The notes beneath the pieces are model-generated. The model had not been told where the DNA came from. It was given only the letters and a program-made list of their open reading frames with translations, and made no database searches. 64,000 bases of DNA. It comes from Phascolarctobacterium sp. Lineage in GTDB: Bacteria > Bacillota > Negativicutes > Acidaminococcales > Acidaminococcaceae. Every line of letters starts with the position of its first letter. Within the stretch, counting starts at the first letter, position 1. A program made the translations under genes and the position numbers. This document shows, one piece after another, positions 52,410 through 60,476 of this stretch. The stretch is from contig SFCN01000001.1 in the NCBI GenBank assembly GCA_004558595.1, positions 1-64,000 on the forward strand. The letters are read 5' to 3'.

Positions 52410-53174
52410 ATGAAGATTTTATGTAAAATATTTGCCTTGAGCATCATCTGCTCCATGGTGCTGCTCTTACAGCCTCTTGCAGCTCAGGCCTATAGCAATG
52501 CTGATTTGGCAGCGGTAGAAAAGGGAGCTAGCTGCCCCGGCGGTGATTTATCCGGAGCGGATTTGTCTGGCTATAATTTATCAGGACGGGACTTCGCTGG
52601 TACGGACTTTACGGAGGCGCGGCTTGATGGTACTAATCTAGACAAGGCCCAGCTCCACAATGCTGTTTTTCGAAATGCCATCCTGCATCGTAGCCGTTTG
52701 CGTGATGCGGATTTAACTGATGCTGATTTGAGCTATGTACAGGCCGCGGATGCCGATTTTACCAATGCCAAAATGGACAGGGCCCAGCTCTTTCGCAGCC
52801 AGCTGCCGGGCAGCAAGCTGCTCAACGTAAGTCTGCAATACGCTCAAATTCAGGAAGCAGTTCTGGACAATATTCAGGGTGATTATGCTGACTTTAGTCA
52901 TGCCAGTCTCCCCTATAGCTGGCTACGCTCTGCCAATCTGCCCAATGCTTGTTTCTACGGTGCAAACATGTATAGCACTCACATGGCTAAGGCCGACCTG
53001 ACCCATGCTGACCTACGCAGCGCCAAGCTGGGCCATAGCGATTTGCAGCAAGCCAAGCTCAGCAGAGCCCTCCTAGATAGAGCTGTCTTAGAATATGCCG
53101 ACCTGCGAGGCGCAGAATTGGAATATACTCAATTTGGCACTGCCTTCAAGGACCATGCAAAATTTGATAAATAA
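52410..53174 (+). CDS. Secreted pentapeptide-repeat protein
   Basis: The 254-residue product has a signal peptide (about 1-27, cleavage near AQAYS) and then a nearly continuous run of pentapeptide repeats A(D/N)LxX from about 45 to 245 (GGDLSGADLSGYNLSGRDF, DADLTDADLSYVQAADADF, KADLTHADLRSAKLGHSDL). These fold as a right-handed square beta helix. Export points to a periplasmic or surface role rather than the gyrase protection known for cytoplasmic members. No enzymatic domain is attached. The ribosome site is weak, so coupling to the HAD gene is likely. Confidence 0.85.
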   Translation: MKILCKIFALSIICSMVLLLQPLAAQAYSNADLAAVEKGASCPGGDLSGADLSGYNLSGRDFAGTDFTEARLDGTNLDKAQLHNAVFRNAILHRSRLRDADLTDADLSYVQAADADFTNAKMDRAQLFRSQLPGSKLLNVSLQYAQIQEAVLDNIQGDYADFSHASLPYSWLRSANLPNACFYGANMYSTHMAKADLTHADLRSAKLGHSDLQQAKLSRALLDRAVLEYADLRGAELEYTQFGTAFKDHAKFDK

Positions 53175-53230
53175 TTACTAAAACAATACCTTAATTGCTT
53201 TAAGAAAAGCTTATCCGCAAAATATTACCT

Positions 53231-53261
53231 ACGCCACCAGTTCTGGTGGCGTTTTTATTTT
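53231..53261 (+). terminator. Terminator after the pentapeptide gene
   Basis: ACGCCACCAG (53231-53240), TT, and CTGGTGGCGT (53243-53252) form a perfect stem, followed by TTTTATTTT. It separates the converging plus and minus units. Confidence 0.9.
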
Positions 53262-53845
53262 GCTGCTATTACTACACAGCTCAGGTCTAGCCTTGCGGCA
53301 ACAATCCCTAAGCCATCCCCCTTGATTTCGATGCTCTTTATGCCGATTCGCTGCTTTTCCACCTGCTTCAGCCAGTGTATCACCGCAAAATATTCACCTG
53401 CTAGCTCCAGCTTAAGCTGTACCTTGCTCATGCCGAGGGCCGCTTCCTTGGCTGCGGGCTGCTTTCCTTTTTCCTCAGTGATAATTTGCATGTTCTTTAT
53501 TTCCACTCGCTGCTTAACAGCCCAAAGCTGCAGCTGCTTGGACAGCTGATTTATTTCACCGAGCTGCTGCACCTTTTGCTTTAAATGTACTAATTCCTTG
53601 AATTTACCTGCTTCATAAGCCTGGTAATCAGCGTGCTGGTTGGCAAATCGAGCTATTCGCTCCAATCTATCCTTTTGCTGCTGCCGTTGCTGCCAAATGC
53701 CCTGTAGCTTCATGTAGCTGGGCACTACCATTTGCGTCATGGTCAAGCCCAGCACCGCTACGCTCATACATAGCAAGGCTGCATTACCAATCCCTTTTCC
53801 CCGAACGTCTAGGCTGAAGGCTTTTTTATGCTCCTTAATTCCCAT
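53255..53845 (-). CDS. PilO-like inner-membrane pilus assembly protein
   Basis: The 196-residue product has a cytoplasmic tail, one membrane span (about 20-40), a coiled coil (about 48-110) and a small ferredoxin-like periplasmic domain (VQLKLELAGEYFAVIHWLKQVE). This is the layout of PilO/GspM proteins that link the inner membrane to the secretin in type IV pilus and type II systems. It overlaps the upstream PilM/N-like gene by 11 nt. Sequence identity to characterised PilO is low, so the call rests on architecture and context. Confidence 0.65.
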   Translation of the reverse strand: MGIKEHKKAFSLDVRGKGIGNAALLCMSVAVLGLTMTQMVVPSYMKLQGIWQQRQQQKDRLERIARFANQHADYQAYEAGKFKELVHLKQKVQQLGEINQLSKQLQLWAVKQRVEIKNMQIITEEKGKQPAAKEAALGMSKVQLKLELAGEYFAVIHWLKQVEKQRIGIKSIEIKGDGLGIVAARLDLSCVVIAAK

Positions 53846-54974
53846 TATCTTTAACTCCTAAGCTAAAGCTCAACCGCTGCCCATGCTGCTGGCTGTTCAA
53901 CAAGCGCACCTGAGTCAGCTTCGGGTCCTGCTCTAAATTCTCCAGCAGCCTATGCAAGGCCTCCGGCCCATAGCAGGACCCTTCCAGCTGCCATTCCTTG
54001 CTTTTTCCTTCTCCTCGTAGTAGCTCCAGCCAGCAGCCCGCGCTCATCCTTTGCCCTATTCTCTGTACAGTACTACTCATGCGGCTAGCGTTCTCTTGCA
54101 TTCTTTTATCCATACTGTGATAACGCTGCAAATCCGCTTCCAGCCTTTGGCTGCGCTCCATTCTTTGCTGCCATAGCGTATACTGTCCTATTTCTTGATT
54201 AATACTCTTCAGGCTCCAGCTAGCCAAATAACAGCTAGCCTGTCCTACCACATAAAGGACTACGCTTAAGGCCAAGCAGGCCTTGCAAAATTTTTTTGGG
54301 TACTCAGAATTAAGTAGCTGCTCAGCTTTACCCTGCCAAGAAACACCTACCCCATGTAAGCTCCAATTTTGCAAGCCGTAGCCCTTATACCATGCCTGCT
54401 GCACCCTTTCCTTCTTGATGCCCACGAGAATTCCCCGAAGCTTAAGATGCAGCTCCATGGTCATGTCCCTAGCAAGCTGCGCTTGCTGGGTCGGCCATGC
54501 CCACAGCTGCACCTGCAGCTTACCTTCCTCCACCTCAGATGCGGCGAAGGCAGTGTTATAGGTGCCCTCCTCCCAAGGAACCAGCTGCTGCGCCTCCCAA
54601 GGGATGGCCTGCAGCAGCTGCTTCTCTTGGAGCAAGGGCAGCTCCAGCTGCTCGCTAAACACCAGCTGCTCCTCTAAAAGCATAATTGTGTCCACCATCT
54701 CCGGCACTCTCGCCCAGATGAACACATCTAGCAACACCTCTTTGACCTGCTGCCACCAGCTCTCCTCCCCCTCCTGCCAAGCCTGGGGTAAAGCCTTTTC
54801 CTTTTGCCATAAGCAGCAATCCCTTTGCCAGCAGCTGACCTGCACATTCGTGCTACTTACTTCAAGCACCACCAGCTGCTTTTGTTTGCGACCTTCCCTT
54901 TGCCATTGCTTGCGTAGGTTACGCCAAGCACTAATGTATTTTTCCTGACCGTCCGCTTTTCTCTGATTTAACAT
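53835..54974 (-). CDS. PilM-PilN fusion-like (GspL-like) pilus assembly protein
   Basis: The 379-residue product has a cytoplasmic part of about 235 residues that looks like a degenerate actin-like PilM/GspL domain (QLVVLEVSSTNVQVSCW, LPLLQEKQLLQAIPWEAQQLVPW). A membrane span (about 237-257), a coiled coil (about 262-310) and a PilN-like periplasmic domain (about 320-375, WLELLRGEGKSKEWQLEGSC) follow. This joins in one chain what pili usually split between PilM and PilN. GGAGG precedes ATG 54974. It is unusually rich in Trp and Gln. Confidence 0.6.
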   Translation of the reverse strand: MLNQRKADGQEKYISAWRNLRKQWQREGRKQKQLVVLEVSSTNVQVSCWQRDCCLWQKEKALPQAWQEGEESWWQQVKEVLLDVFIWARVPEMVDTIMLLEEQLVFSEQLELPLLQEKQLLQAIPWEAQQLVPWEEGTYNTAFAASEVEEGKLQVQLWAWPTQQAQLARDMTMELHLKLRGILVGIKKERVQQAWYKGYGLQNWSLHGVGVSWQGKAEQLLNSEYPKKFCKACLALSVVLYVVGQASCYLASWSLKSINQEIGQYTLWQQRMERSQRLEADLQRYHSMDKRMQENASRMSSTVQRIGQRMSAGCWLELLRGEGKSKEWQLEGSCYGPEALHRLLENLEQDPKLTQVRLLNSQQHGQRLSFSLGVKDNGN

Positions 54975-55086
54975 AAAACTTCCTCCTTCCATACTTTCAT
55001 AAGAGCTTTTTCTTGCAAATTTTTTTCTGAAAGCCCAAAAAACTCCACAAAAATTTACAATTCAATCCGTGCTTTTTAAGCATCTT

Positions 55087-55548
55087 TTACCAATTTCCCA
55101 TGAACTTCCCGTACCACGCCAGAATTTCATTTCCATACATATAGCAAGCGAAGCCGCTCAAAGCCAAACAGGGCCCGAAGGGTAGCTCCTTTTTCGCGTC
55201 CTTTTTTTGCAGCAAAATGATGCTTCCACCTATGACTGCACCACTAACAAAGGCCAATAGCAGGCAGGCCAAGCCCTTCTCTACGCCCAGCCACAGGCCT
55301 AAAACAGCGGCTAGCTTAACATCGCCCTCGCCCATGCCGCCTCGGCTAGCATAGTAAACAAGCAGCATGAGCCCAAGGAGCAGGAAACAGCCTAGCCAAG
55401 CCTCCATGAGCTGACCCGTGCTCCACCCTCGCCACAGTCCTAGCAAAGCTAAGCAGCAATTAGTGCTATCGTAAAGCAAAAGAAAACGCACATCCGTATA
55501 GCTATGATAGGCTAAGCCAAGCAGTAAGCCTAAGCCATATAAGTCCAT
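55087..55548 (-). CDS. Prepilin peptidase (A24 family), short form
   Basis: This membrane aspartyl protease cleaves type IV prepilin leaders. The 153-residue product has about five to six spans. The two catalytic Asp lie in SYTDVRF (about 18-24) and in the GxGD motif GGMGEGDVKL (about 69-78). The N-terminal methylase domain of full-length PilD is missing, so it is of the archaeal/short type. GGAG lies 9 nt before ATG 55548; ATG 55554 and 55569 are alternatives. It is the first gene before the PilMN and PilO-like genes. Confidence 0.82.
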   Translation of the reverse strand: MDLYGLGLLLGLAYHSYTDVRFLLLYDSTNCCLALLGLWRGWSTGQLMEAWLGCFLLLGLMLLVYYASRGGMGEGDVKLAAVLGLWLGVEKGLACLLLAFVSGAVIGGSIILLQKKDAKKELPFGPCLALSGFACYMYGNEILAWYGKFMGNW

Positions 55549-55583
55549 AAGCATAAACTCCTTTACCATTTAGAAAATAGCTC

Positions 55584-55628
55584 CAAACAAAAAGGCTCCT
55601 GTACTACAAATCGCAATACAGGAGCCTT
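55584..55628 (-). terminator. Terminator after ppsA
   Basis: AAGGCTCCTGTA (55592-55603) and TACAGGAGCCTT (55617-55628) form a perfect 12-bp stem, followed on the minus strand by TTTGTTTGG. Confidence 0.85.
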
Positions 55629-55710
55629 AAGCTCACACTATTATCTTGTTAGCTATAGTATAAACCACCACAGCAAATCTGTCAATAGTTTTTAGAAAAT
55701 TCTTATTTGA

Positions 55711-58089
55711 TTACCAATTCAAATCTTCAGCCTCTTGGCGACCACGACCGGTGAGAGCGTCCAGCATAATGCGTTGCTCAATTTGAGCAGCCAGCTTCTT
55801 GGTAAACTTCACGGTATCGGGGTTTACAGACATGCTGTCGATGCCGCTCTTAATCAGGAATTCGCAGAATTCAGGATATACGCTGGGAGCTTGACCGCAG
55901 ATGGATACGGTCTTACCGCCCTTGTGAGCAACCTCGATCAGGTGACGGATAGCACGGCGTACTGCCAGATTACGCTCGTCATAGATATGGGATACGGTGT
56001 CGTTATCACGGTCGCAGCCCAGTACCAACATGGTCAAATCGTTAGAGCCAATGGAATAGCCGTCAACATAGTTGTTGAATTGGTCTGCCAAAATAATGTT
56101 GGAGGGGATTTCAGCCATCAGCCAAACCTTAAAGTCCTTGCCACGGCGTAGACCGCAGTCAGCCATAATAGCTACAACCTTTTCGCATTCCTCTACATTG
56201 CGGCAGAAGGGAATCATGACATTCAGGTTCTTCAGGCCGAACTCTTCGCGTACCTTGCGTACAGCCAAGCATTCCAGCTTGAAGGCTTCGATATATTTAG
56301 GATCATAGTAACGGGAAGCGCCGCGCCAGCCCAGCAGAGCAGAGGGTTCATAGGGCTCGAATTCGTCGCCACCCTTCAAATCGCGATATTCGCTGGATTT
56401 AAAGTCGGAGAAGCGTAGGGTAACCGGTCTGGGAGCCATAGCTTGGCAAACTTGGCGGATGCCCTCAGCCAATTGGTCCACAACCTTTTCCGGTTGACCA
56501 ATCTTAATCAAATACAGGGGATGCTCATGGATATAGGTAGTCCAGATGAACTCTTCACGCATCAGGCCGATACCATCGCAGGGCAGAGTGCTGTATTTTT
56601 CTGCCAACTCAGGGTCACCCAGGTTCATGTAAATCTTGGTGCCGGTGGGCGGGAAATATTCTGCAGCAGCGACAACTTGTTGAGCAGGTTGTTCAGCCTT
56701 GGGCTCTTCGATGATGCCTTCATAAACAACGCCATGGGTAGCATCAATAGTTACATCAATGCCATCAGGAATAGTAGTGGTAGCAGCTTCGCCACGGCTC
56801 TTGGTGCCAACAATACAGGGAATGCCCAGCTCGCGAGATACGATGGAAGCGTGGCAGGTCATGCCGCCGCTATCGGTTACGATGGCTTTCGCCTTCTTCA
56901 TAGCCGGTACCCAGTCAGGAGCGGTCATTTCGGTTACCAGGATTTCGCCTTCCTTAAACTCGTCAATGCGGGAAGGATCCAGAATTACGTGTACGCGGCC
57001 AGCCACATTACCAGGGCTAGCAGGCAAGCCTTTTACAATTACTTTGCGGTCAGTAGTCACTTTTTTCTCCTCTTTCGGTGCGCCACCATTTTCTTTATTG
57101 CGACGGCTCCATACGGTTTCCGGGCGAGCTTGCAGGATGTAAACCTTGTTGTCGCGCTCGTCAACGCCCCACTCCATGTCCATGTAGCAGCCATAGTGAG
57201 CTTCGATTTTCTTAGCGCATTCAGCCAATTCCTTGATTTGAGCGTCGGTAAGCTTTTGCTCGTTTTGCTCGTCCAAGGGAACGATTACTTCTTCGCAATC
57301 GCCGGTCGCCTTGCGTACCAGCTTAATATCTTGAGCGTTAACATTTTTCTCAATGATTTCGCCAGTTGCTTTATTAATAGTATAGTTATCAGGAGTTACA
57401 GTGCCTTGTACTACATATTCGCCCAAACCCCAAGCGCCTTCGATAAGAATGTTCTTGTCGTCGCCGGTAGCAACGTTAACGGTGAACATAACGCCTGCAG
57501 CCTTGGAGAATACCATCATTTGCACGGCAGCGGAGAGAGCTACGTCCAGATGGTCAAAGCCTTGTTTTTCACGATAGTAAACAGCGCGGTCAGTAAAGCA
57601 GGATGCATAGCATTCCTTAACCTTGGCTACGATAGTAGCAGCCCCTTTAACGTTCAGATAAGTATCCTGTTGACCAGCGAAGGAAGCGTCCGGCAGGTCC
57701 TCAGCGGTAGCGCTGGAGCGAACAGCCACGAAGGGATCGGCTTGGCCAACCTTTTTGCCCAGCTCTTCATAAGCCTCTGCAATCAATTGTTGCAGGTCGG
57801 CAGGCATTTCCTTGTCCATGATAGCTTGGCGAATTTTAGCGCACACCTCACGCAGCTGAGCGCTATTGTCGACATCCAAACCTGCAATCAATTCTTTGAT
57901 TTCATCATACAGGCCGGTGTTTTCAAAGAAATATCTGTAAGCACAGGCGGTGGTTGCAAAACCGTAGGGCACGGGAACATCCACATGGGAGGTCAATTCA
58001 CCCAAAGAGGATGACTTGCCGCCAGCAATAGCCACGTCTTTTCTTTCCAGTTGGTCGAACCACAGCAAAAATGCTTTGTCTTTTTCCAT
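55711..58089 (-). CDS. ppsA: Phosphoenolpyruvate synthase
   Basis: PpsA converts pyruvate, ATP and water to PEP, AMP and phosphate in gluconeogenesis. The ATP-grasp N-terminal domain begins LLWFDQLERKDVAIAGGKSSSLGEL and includes VRSSATAEDLPDASFAGQQDTYLN. The phosphohistidine swivel domain holds the catalytic His in GGMTCHASIVSRELGIPCIVGT (about 435-456). The C-terminal PEP-binding barrel includes GLMREEFIW, IPSNIILADQF and SIGSNDLTMLVLGCDRDN. ATG 58089 (GGAG 9 nt upstream) gives 792 residues, the family length. A longer frame to 58227 crosses the promoter. Confidence 0.93.
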   Translation of the reverse strand: MEKDKAFLLWFDQLERKDVAIAGGKSSSLGELTSHVDVPVPYGFATTACAYRYFFENTGLYDEIKELIAGLDVDNSAQLREVCAKIRQAIMDKEMPADLQQLIAEAYEELGKKVGQADPFVAVRSSATAEDLPDASFAGQQDTYLNVKGAATIVAKVKECYASCFTDRAVYYREKQGFDHLDVALSAAVQMMVFSKAAGVMFTVNVATGDDKNILIEGAWGLGEYVVQGTVTPDNYTINKATGEIIEKNVNAQDIKLVRKATGDCEEVIVPLDEQNEQKLTDAQIKELAECAKKIEAHYGCYMDMEWGVDERDNKVYILQARPETVWSRRNKENGGAPKEEKKVTTDRKVIVKGLPASPGNVAGRVHVILDPSRIDEFKEGEILVTEMTAPDWVPAMKKAKAIVTDSGGMTCHASIVSRELGIPCIVGTKSRGEAATTTIPDGIDVTIDATHGVVYEGIIEEPKAEQPAQQVVAAAEYFPPTGTKIYMNLGDPELAEKYSTLPCDGIGLMREEFIWTTYIHEHPLYLIKIGQPEKVVDQLAEGIRQVCQAMAPRPVTLRFSDFKSSEYRDLKGGDEFEPYEPSALLGWRGASRYYDPKYIEAFKLECLAVRKVREEFGLKNLNVMIPFCRNVEECEKVVAIMADCGLRRGKDFKVWLMAEIPSNIILADQFNNYVDGYSIGSNDLTMLVLGCDRDNDTVSHIYDERNLAVRRAIRHLIEVAHKGGKTVSICGQAPSVYPEFCEFLIKSGIDSMSVNPDTVKFTKKLAAQIEQRIMLDALTGRGRQEAEDLNW

Positions 58090-58153
58090 TTTTCTTAGCT
58101 CCTTTTTCAATATGCTATACTTAATTTCTGGAGAACTCTTCAATTTAGTGTAT

Positions 58154-58182
58154 ACTATATCATATTTGCGGAGCATATTCAA
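58154..58182 (-). promoter_or_regulatory. ppsA promoter
   Basis: TTGAAT (58182-58177) and TATAGT (58159-58154) are 17 nt apart on the minus strand, 65 nt before the ppsA start. The divergent 58228 promoter lies 45 nt away. Confidence 0.65.
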
Positions 58183-58227
58183 GTCTCTTAACACAAATTT
58201 TACAAATTTTTCTTTTCTCTTTCGCAT

Positions 58228-58256
58228 TTGACAAAACTCGGGACCACGCTTATAAT
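58228..58256 (+). promoter_or_regulatory. Consensus promoter of the 71-residue protein gene
   Basis: TTGACA (58228-58233) and TATAAT (58251-58256) are separated by exactly 17 nt. Both hexamers match the housekeeping sigma-factor consensus. Confidence 0.9.
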
Positions 58257-58279
58257 GTTAGACGAGAAAGGATGGAATT

Positions 58280-58495
58280 ATGTACAATTTTACTTATATC
58301 TATGAAACTAATTTGCCCTTGTTTTTCGATGACGGCCATGGCGATTACAATCGCAGCTATGACAGGGGCTATGATGATTTTGACTATGCGGATTATTCCA
58401 CGGACCATCGTGATAATAACTTCCGCAACTATGAGAAGAAGCGCCGCAAAACCAATAAAGAAATCATTGAGGATATGCTGAAGCGCTGGGATTAA
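58280..58495 (+). CDS. Small protein of unknown function (71 residues)
   Basis: I do not recognise this protein. Its N-terminal half is rich in Asp and Tyr (FFDDGHGDYNRSYDRGYDDF, about 15-34), and its C-terminal half is basic and helical (EKKRRKTNKEIIEDMLKRWD). No membrane span or signal is seen. It is soluble and probably partly disordered. AAGGA lies before ATG 58280. The perfect promoter 24 nt upstream and the terminator just downstream make a complete single-gene unit, so it is very likely real and well expressed. Confidence 0.75.
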   Translation: MYNFTYIYETNLPLFFDDGHGDYNRSYDRGYDDFDYADYSTDHRDNNFRNYEKKRRKTNKEIIEDMLKRWD

Positions 58496-58517
58496 GGTTA
58501 ATTGTTAGAAAAAATAG

Positions 58518-58545
58518 AAGGACAGCCGTTAAGCTGTCCTTTTTA
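58518..58545 (+). terminator. Terminator after the 71-residue protein gene
   Basis: AAGGACAGC (58518-58526), loop CGTTAA, GCTGTCCTT (58533-58541), then TTTT. On the minus strand it also overlaps the end of folK, where a shorter T run follows. Confidence 0.85.
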
Positions 58546-59022
58546 TTTTGCTGATAAACCAATTACCAGTTCATGTATTGTCTTTTGTAAAGTTGGATGT
58601 ACTATCTCCGGCGCTATTTCAGCCAGCGGCAACAAAACAAAATCACGATTTTGCATATCTGGATGCGGAAGAATAAGTTCAGGTGTATTCATCACCACAT
58701 CCTCATACAATAGCAAATCAAGGTCAATATTGCGCTCGCCCCAATGACGCACACGCACCCTACCCATCTCTTGCTCTATCTCCAGCAATGTATGCAAAAG
58801 CTCCAAAGGTTCTAGTCTAGTGCGCACCTCGCACACACCATTCAAAAACTGCGGCTGGTCCGTGACGCCATAGGGCTCCGTGCAAATGAAAGTAGAGACC
58901 TTCACGACCTCCACCCCATGCTCCTTTAAAAGCACCAAAGCGTGCCGCAAATTTCCTTCCTTATCACCCAAATTACTGCCCAGGGCCACATAAGCAGTAT
59001 GAATACTATCATTAAATTGCAT
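58543..59022 (-). CDS. folK: 6-hydroxymethyl-7,8-dihydropterin pyrophosphokinase
   Basis: FolK activates the pterin with ATP before joining to p-aminobenzoate. Motifs are YVALGSNLGDKEGNLRHAL (about 10-28), EPYGVTDQPQFLNGVCEV and the signature GRVRVRHWGERNIDLDLLLY (about 92-111), followed by LPHPDMQNRDFVLLPLAEI. The 159 residues are one HPPK domain with no FolB fusion. A 227-bp repeat separates it from folP. Confidence 0.95.
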   Translation of the reverse strand: MQFNDSIHTAYVALGSNLGDKEGNLRHALVLLKEHGVEVVKVSTFICTEPYGVTDQPQFLNGVCEVRTRLEPLELLHTLLEIEQEMGRVRVRHWGERNIDLDLLLYEDVVMNTPELILPHPDMQNRDFVLLPLAEIAPEIVHPTLQKTIHELVIGLSAK

Positions 59023-59049
59023 TTCCTTCTACCCTTACAAACATAATAA

Positions 59050-59276
59050 CTTAGCAAGCGAAAAGCGTATACCTGAGAAGTGGCGGAGGCAAGAATGCGA
59101 CCACGATAGTATCACGATGAATAACCGAAATAATATCGCAGCGGAAAGGCTCGCATGTCCGCGAAGCGCCTCGTCACGCTAAAGGAGGTTTTTCTCTTGA
59201 CGGATTAAGCGCTCTATGTGGACATTGTATCAAGCATTCGCAGGCCGGAGCACTTCTCAGGTATACCTTTGAGCGA
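59050..59276 (-). repeat. 227-bp inverted-end repeat, copy B
   Basis: This is the reverse-orientation partner of 11602-11828, of identical length with about 31 differences. Its ends show GTATACCTGAGAAGTG and the inverse CACTTCTCAGGTATAC, a 16-bp perfect inverted repeat. It fills nearly the whole gap between folK and folP and ends about 4 nt before the folP stop codon. Confidence 0.85.
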
Positions 59277-59279
59277 AAA

Positions 59280-60476
59280 CTACTTATGTAATATACCTTC
59301 CAGCATTCTAATCGCCCTAACATTAGGCAAAACATCGTGCACACGCACCAGCTGCGCCCCCGCGTACACAGCCTGTAAGCTAGTGGCGATAGTCCCCTCT
59401 AAACGCTCCTCCGCTGGCACCCCACCCAGCACCGCACCAATGGTGCTCTTGCGGGACGCCGCCAGCAGCACCGGGTAACCAAAGCTGGTCAAAACGTGCA
59501 AATCACGCATTAAACGCAGATTTTGCTCCACATTTTTAGCAAAGCCAATGCCCGGGTCTAAGATAATCTTATCCTTGCCCACGCCCTGCTCACGCAGGAG
59601 CTGGGCCCGCTCAGCCAAATATACCGCAACCTCCTGAACCACATCCTGGTATTGGCAATTCTGCTGCATATTCTTGGGCGTCCCTCGCATATGCATAAGG
59701 ATAATCGGCGCCTTAGTACGCACTGCCACCTCCAACATACGCTCATCAGCCTCCATCGCGCTGATATCATTGATAATATCCGCGCCGGCGTTAATAGCTG
59801 CCTCAGCCGTGTCGGCTCTATATGTATCCACTGAAAGCACAGCCTCAGGATAAGCCTTACGCAAAGCCTCAAGCACCGGCAGCACACGCCGCCGCTCCTC
59901 GTCCCCGTCCACGCTATCGCTACCAGGACGAGTGGACTCGCCACCGATATCCAGAATTTGCGCCCCCTGCTCCAGCATGAGCCCTGCGCGATTAAGAACA
60001 TCGTCCAGCTCCGGCACGCGGCTGCCTGCGTAGAAGGAATCCGGCGTAATATTTAAAATGCCCATAACGCACATCTTATCATAGGTCAAAACACGACCAT
60101 CGGCCAGAGTCGTTTGCAGCAGCGGCTTTTGCAAAGCCGCCGCTATCGCAGCCCCTAATTCCTGAGCTACCTGCTTCAGTCCGAAATATTGCATCAGCTC
60201 CAGCTTTTTGAGCAGCAGCTTGTACTGCTTAAGCGTACCTAAAAGCAGCACATCCACATACTTATCACTATTGACGATGCAGCCCGTGGGCACCACAGCA
60301 TCCCCACCGGCCGCCAGCATCTCCTGCTTTAAAATATTAGCTGCCGGAGTACGTACTCCTAGCAGCTTATAGGGAATAATTTGCGCCTTATGAGCGAAAA
60401 TAGGCAGACTGCCGGGATGAGCGCCAATGCTAGCCATAGCCTCCCCTAGCAGCTCTTGATTAATCTTCAATAACAT
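59280..60476 (-). CDS. folP: Dihydropteroate synthase with N-terminal extension
   Basis: FolP joins the pterin pyrophosphate to p-aminobenzoate and is the sulfonamide target. The TIM-barrel part (about 130-398) shows MGILNITPDSFYAGS, DIGGESTRPGSDSV, SVDTYRADTAEAAINAGADIINDIS, ILDPGIGFAK and SRKSTIGAVLGG. About 120 residues precede it with no catalytic motifs. The family is usually about 280 residues. The extension includes VPTGCIVNSDKYVDVLLLGTLKQYKLL and may be regulatory. ATG 60476 overlaps the folE2 end by 17 nt. Confidence 0.93.
   Translation of the reverse strand: MLLKINQELLGEAMASIGAHPGSLPIFAHKAQIIPYKLLGVRTPAANILKQEMLAAGGDAVVPTGCIVNSDKYVDVLLLGTLKQYKLLLKKLELMQYFGLKQVAQELGAAIAAALQKPLLQTTLADGRVLTYDKMCVMGILNITPDSFYAGSRVPELDDVLNRAGLMLEQGAQILDIGGESTRPGSDSVDGDEERRRVLPVLEALRKAYPEAVLSVDTYRADTAEAAINAGADIINDISAMEADERMLEVAVRTKAPIILMHMRGTPKNMQQNCQYQDVVQEVAVYLAERAQLLREQGVGKDKIILDPGIGFAKNVEQNLRLMRDLHVLTSFGYPVLLAASRKSTIGAVLGGVPAEERLEGTIATSLQAVYAGAQLVRVHDVLPNVRAIRMLEGILHK

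Noticed and set aside
56443..58014. A 523-codon open frame on the plus strand
   Set aside because: It lies wholly opposite ppsA, whose motifs are intact. The translation shows no domain, and it has no ribosome site. Long antisense frames arise here from codon bias.
58090..58227. A 46-codon extension of ppsA
   Set aside because: It crosses the ppsA promoter and is basic, A+T-rich sequence absent from the family.
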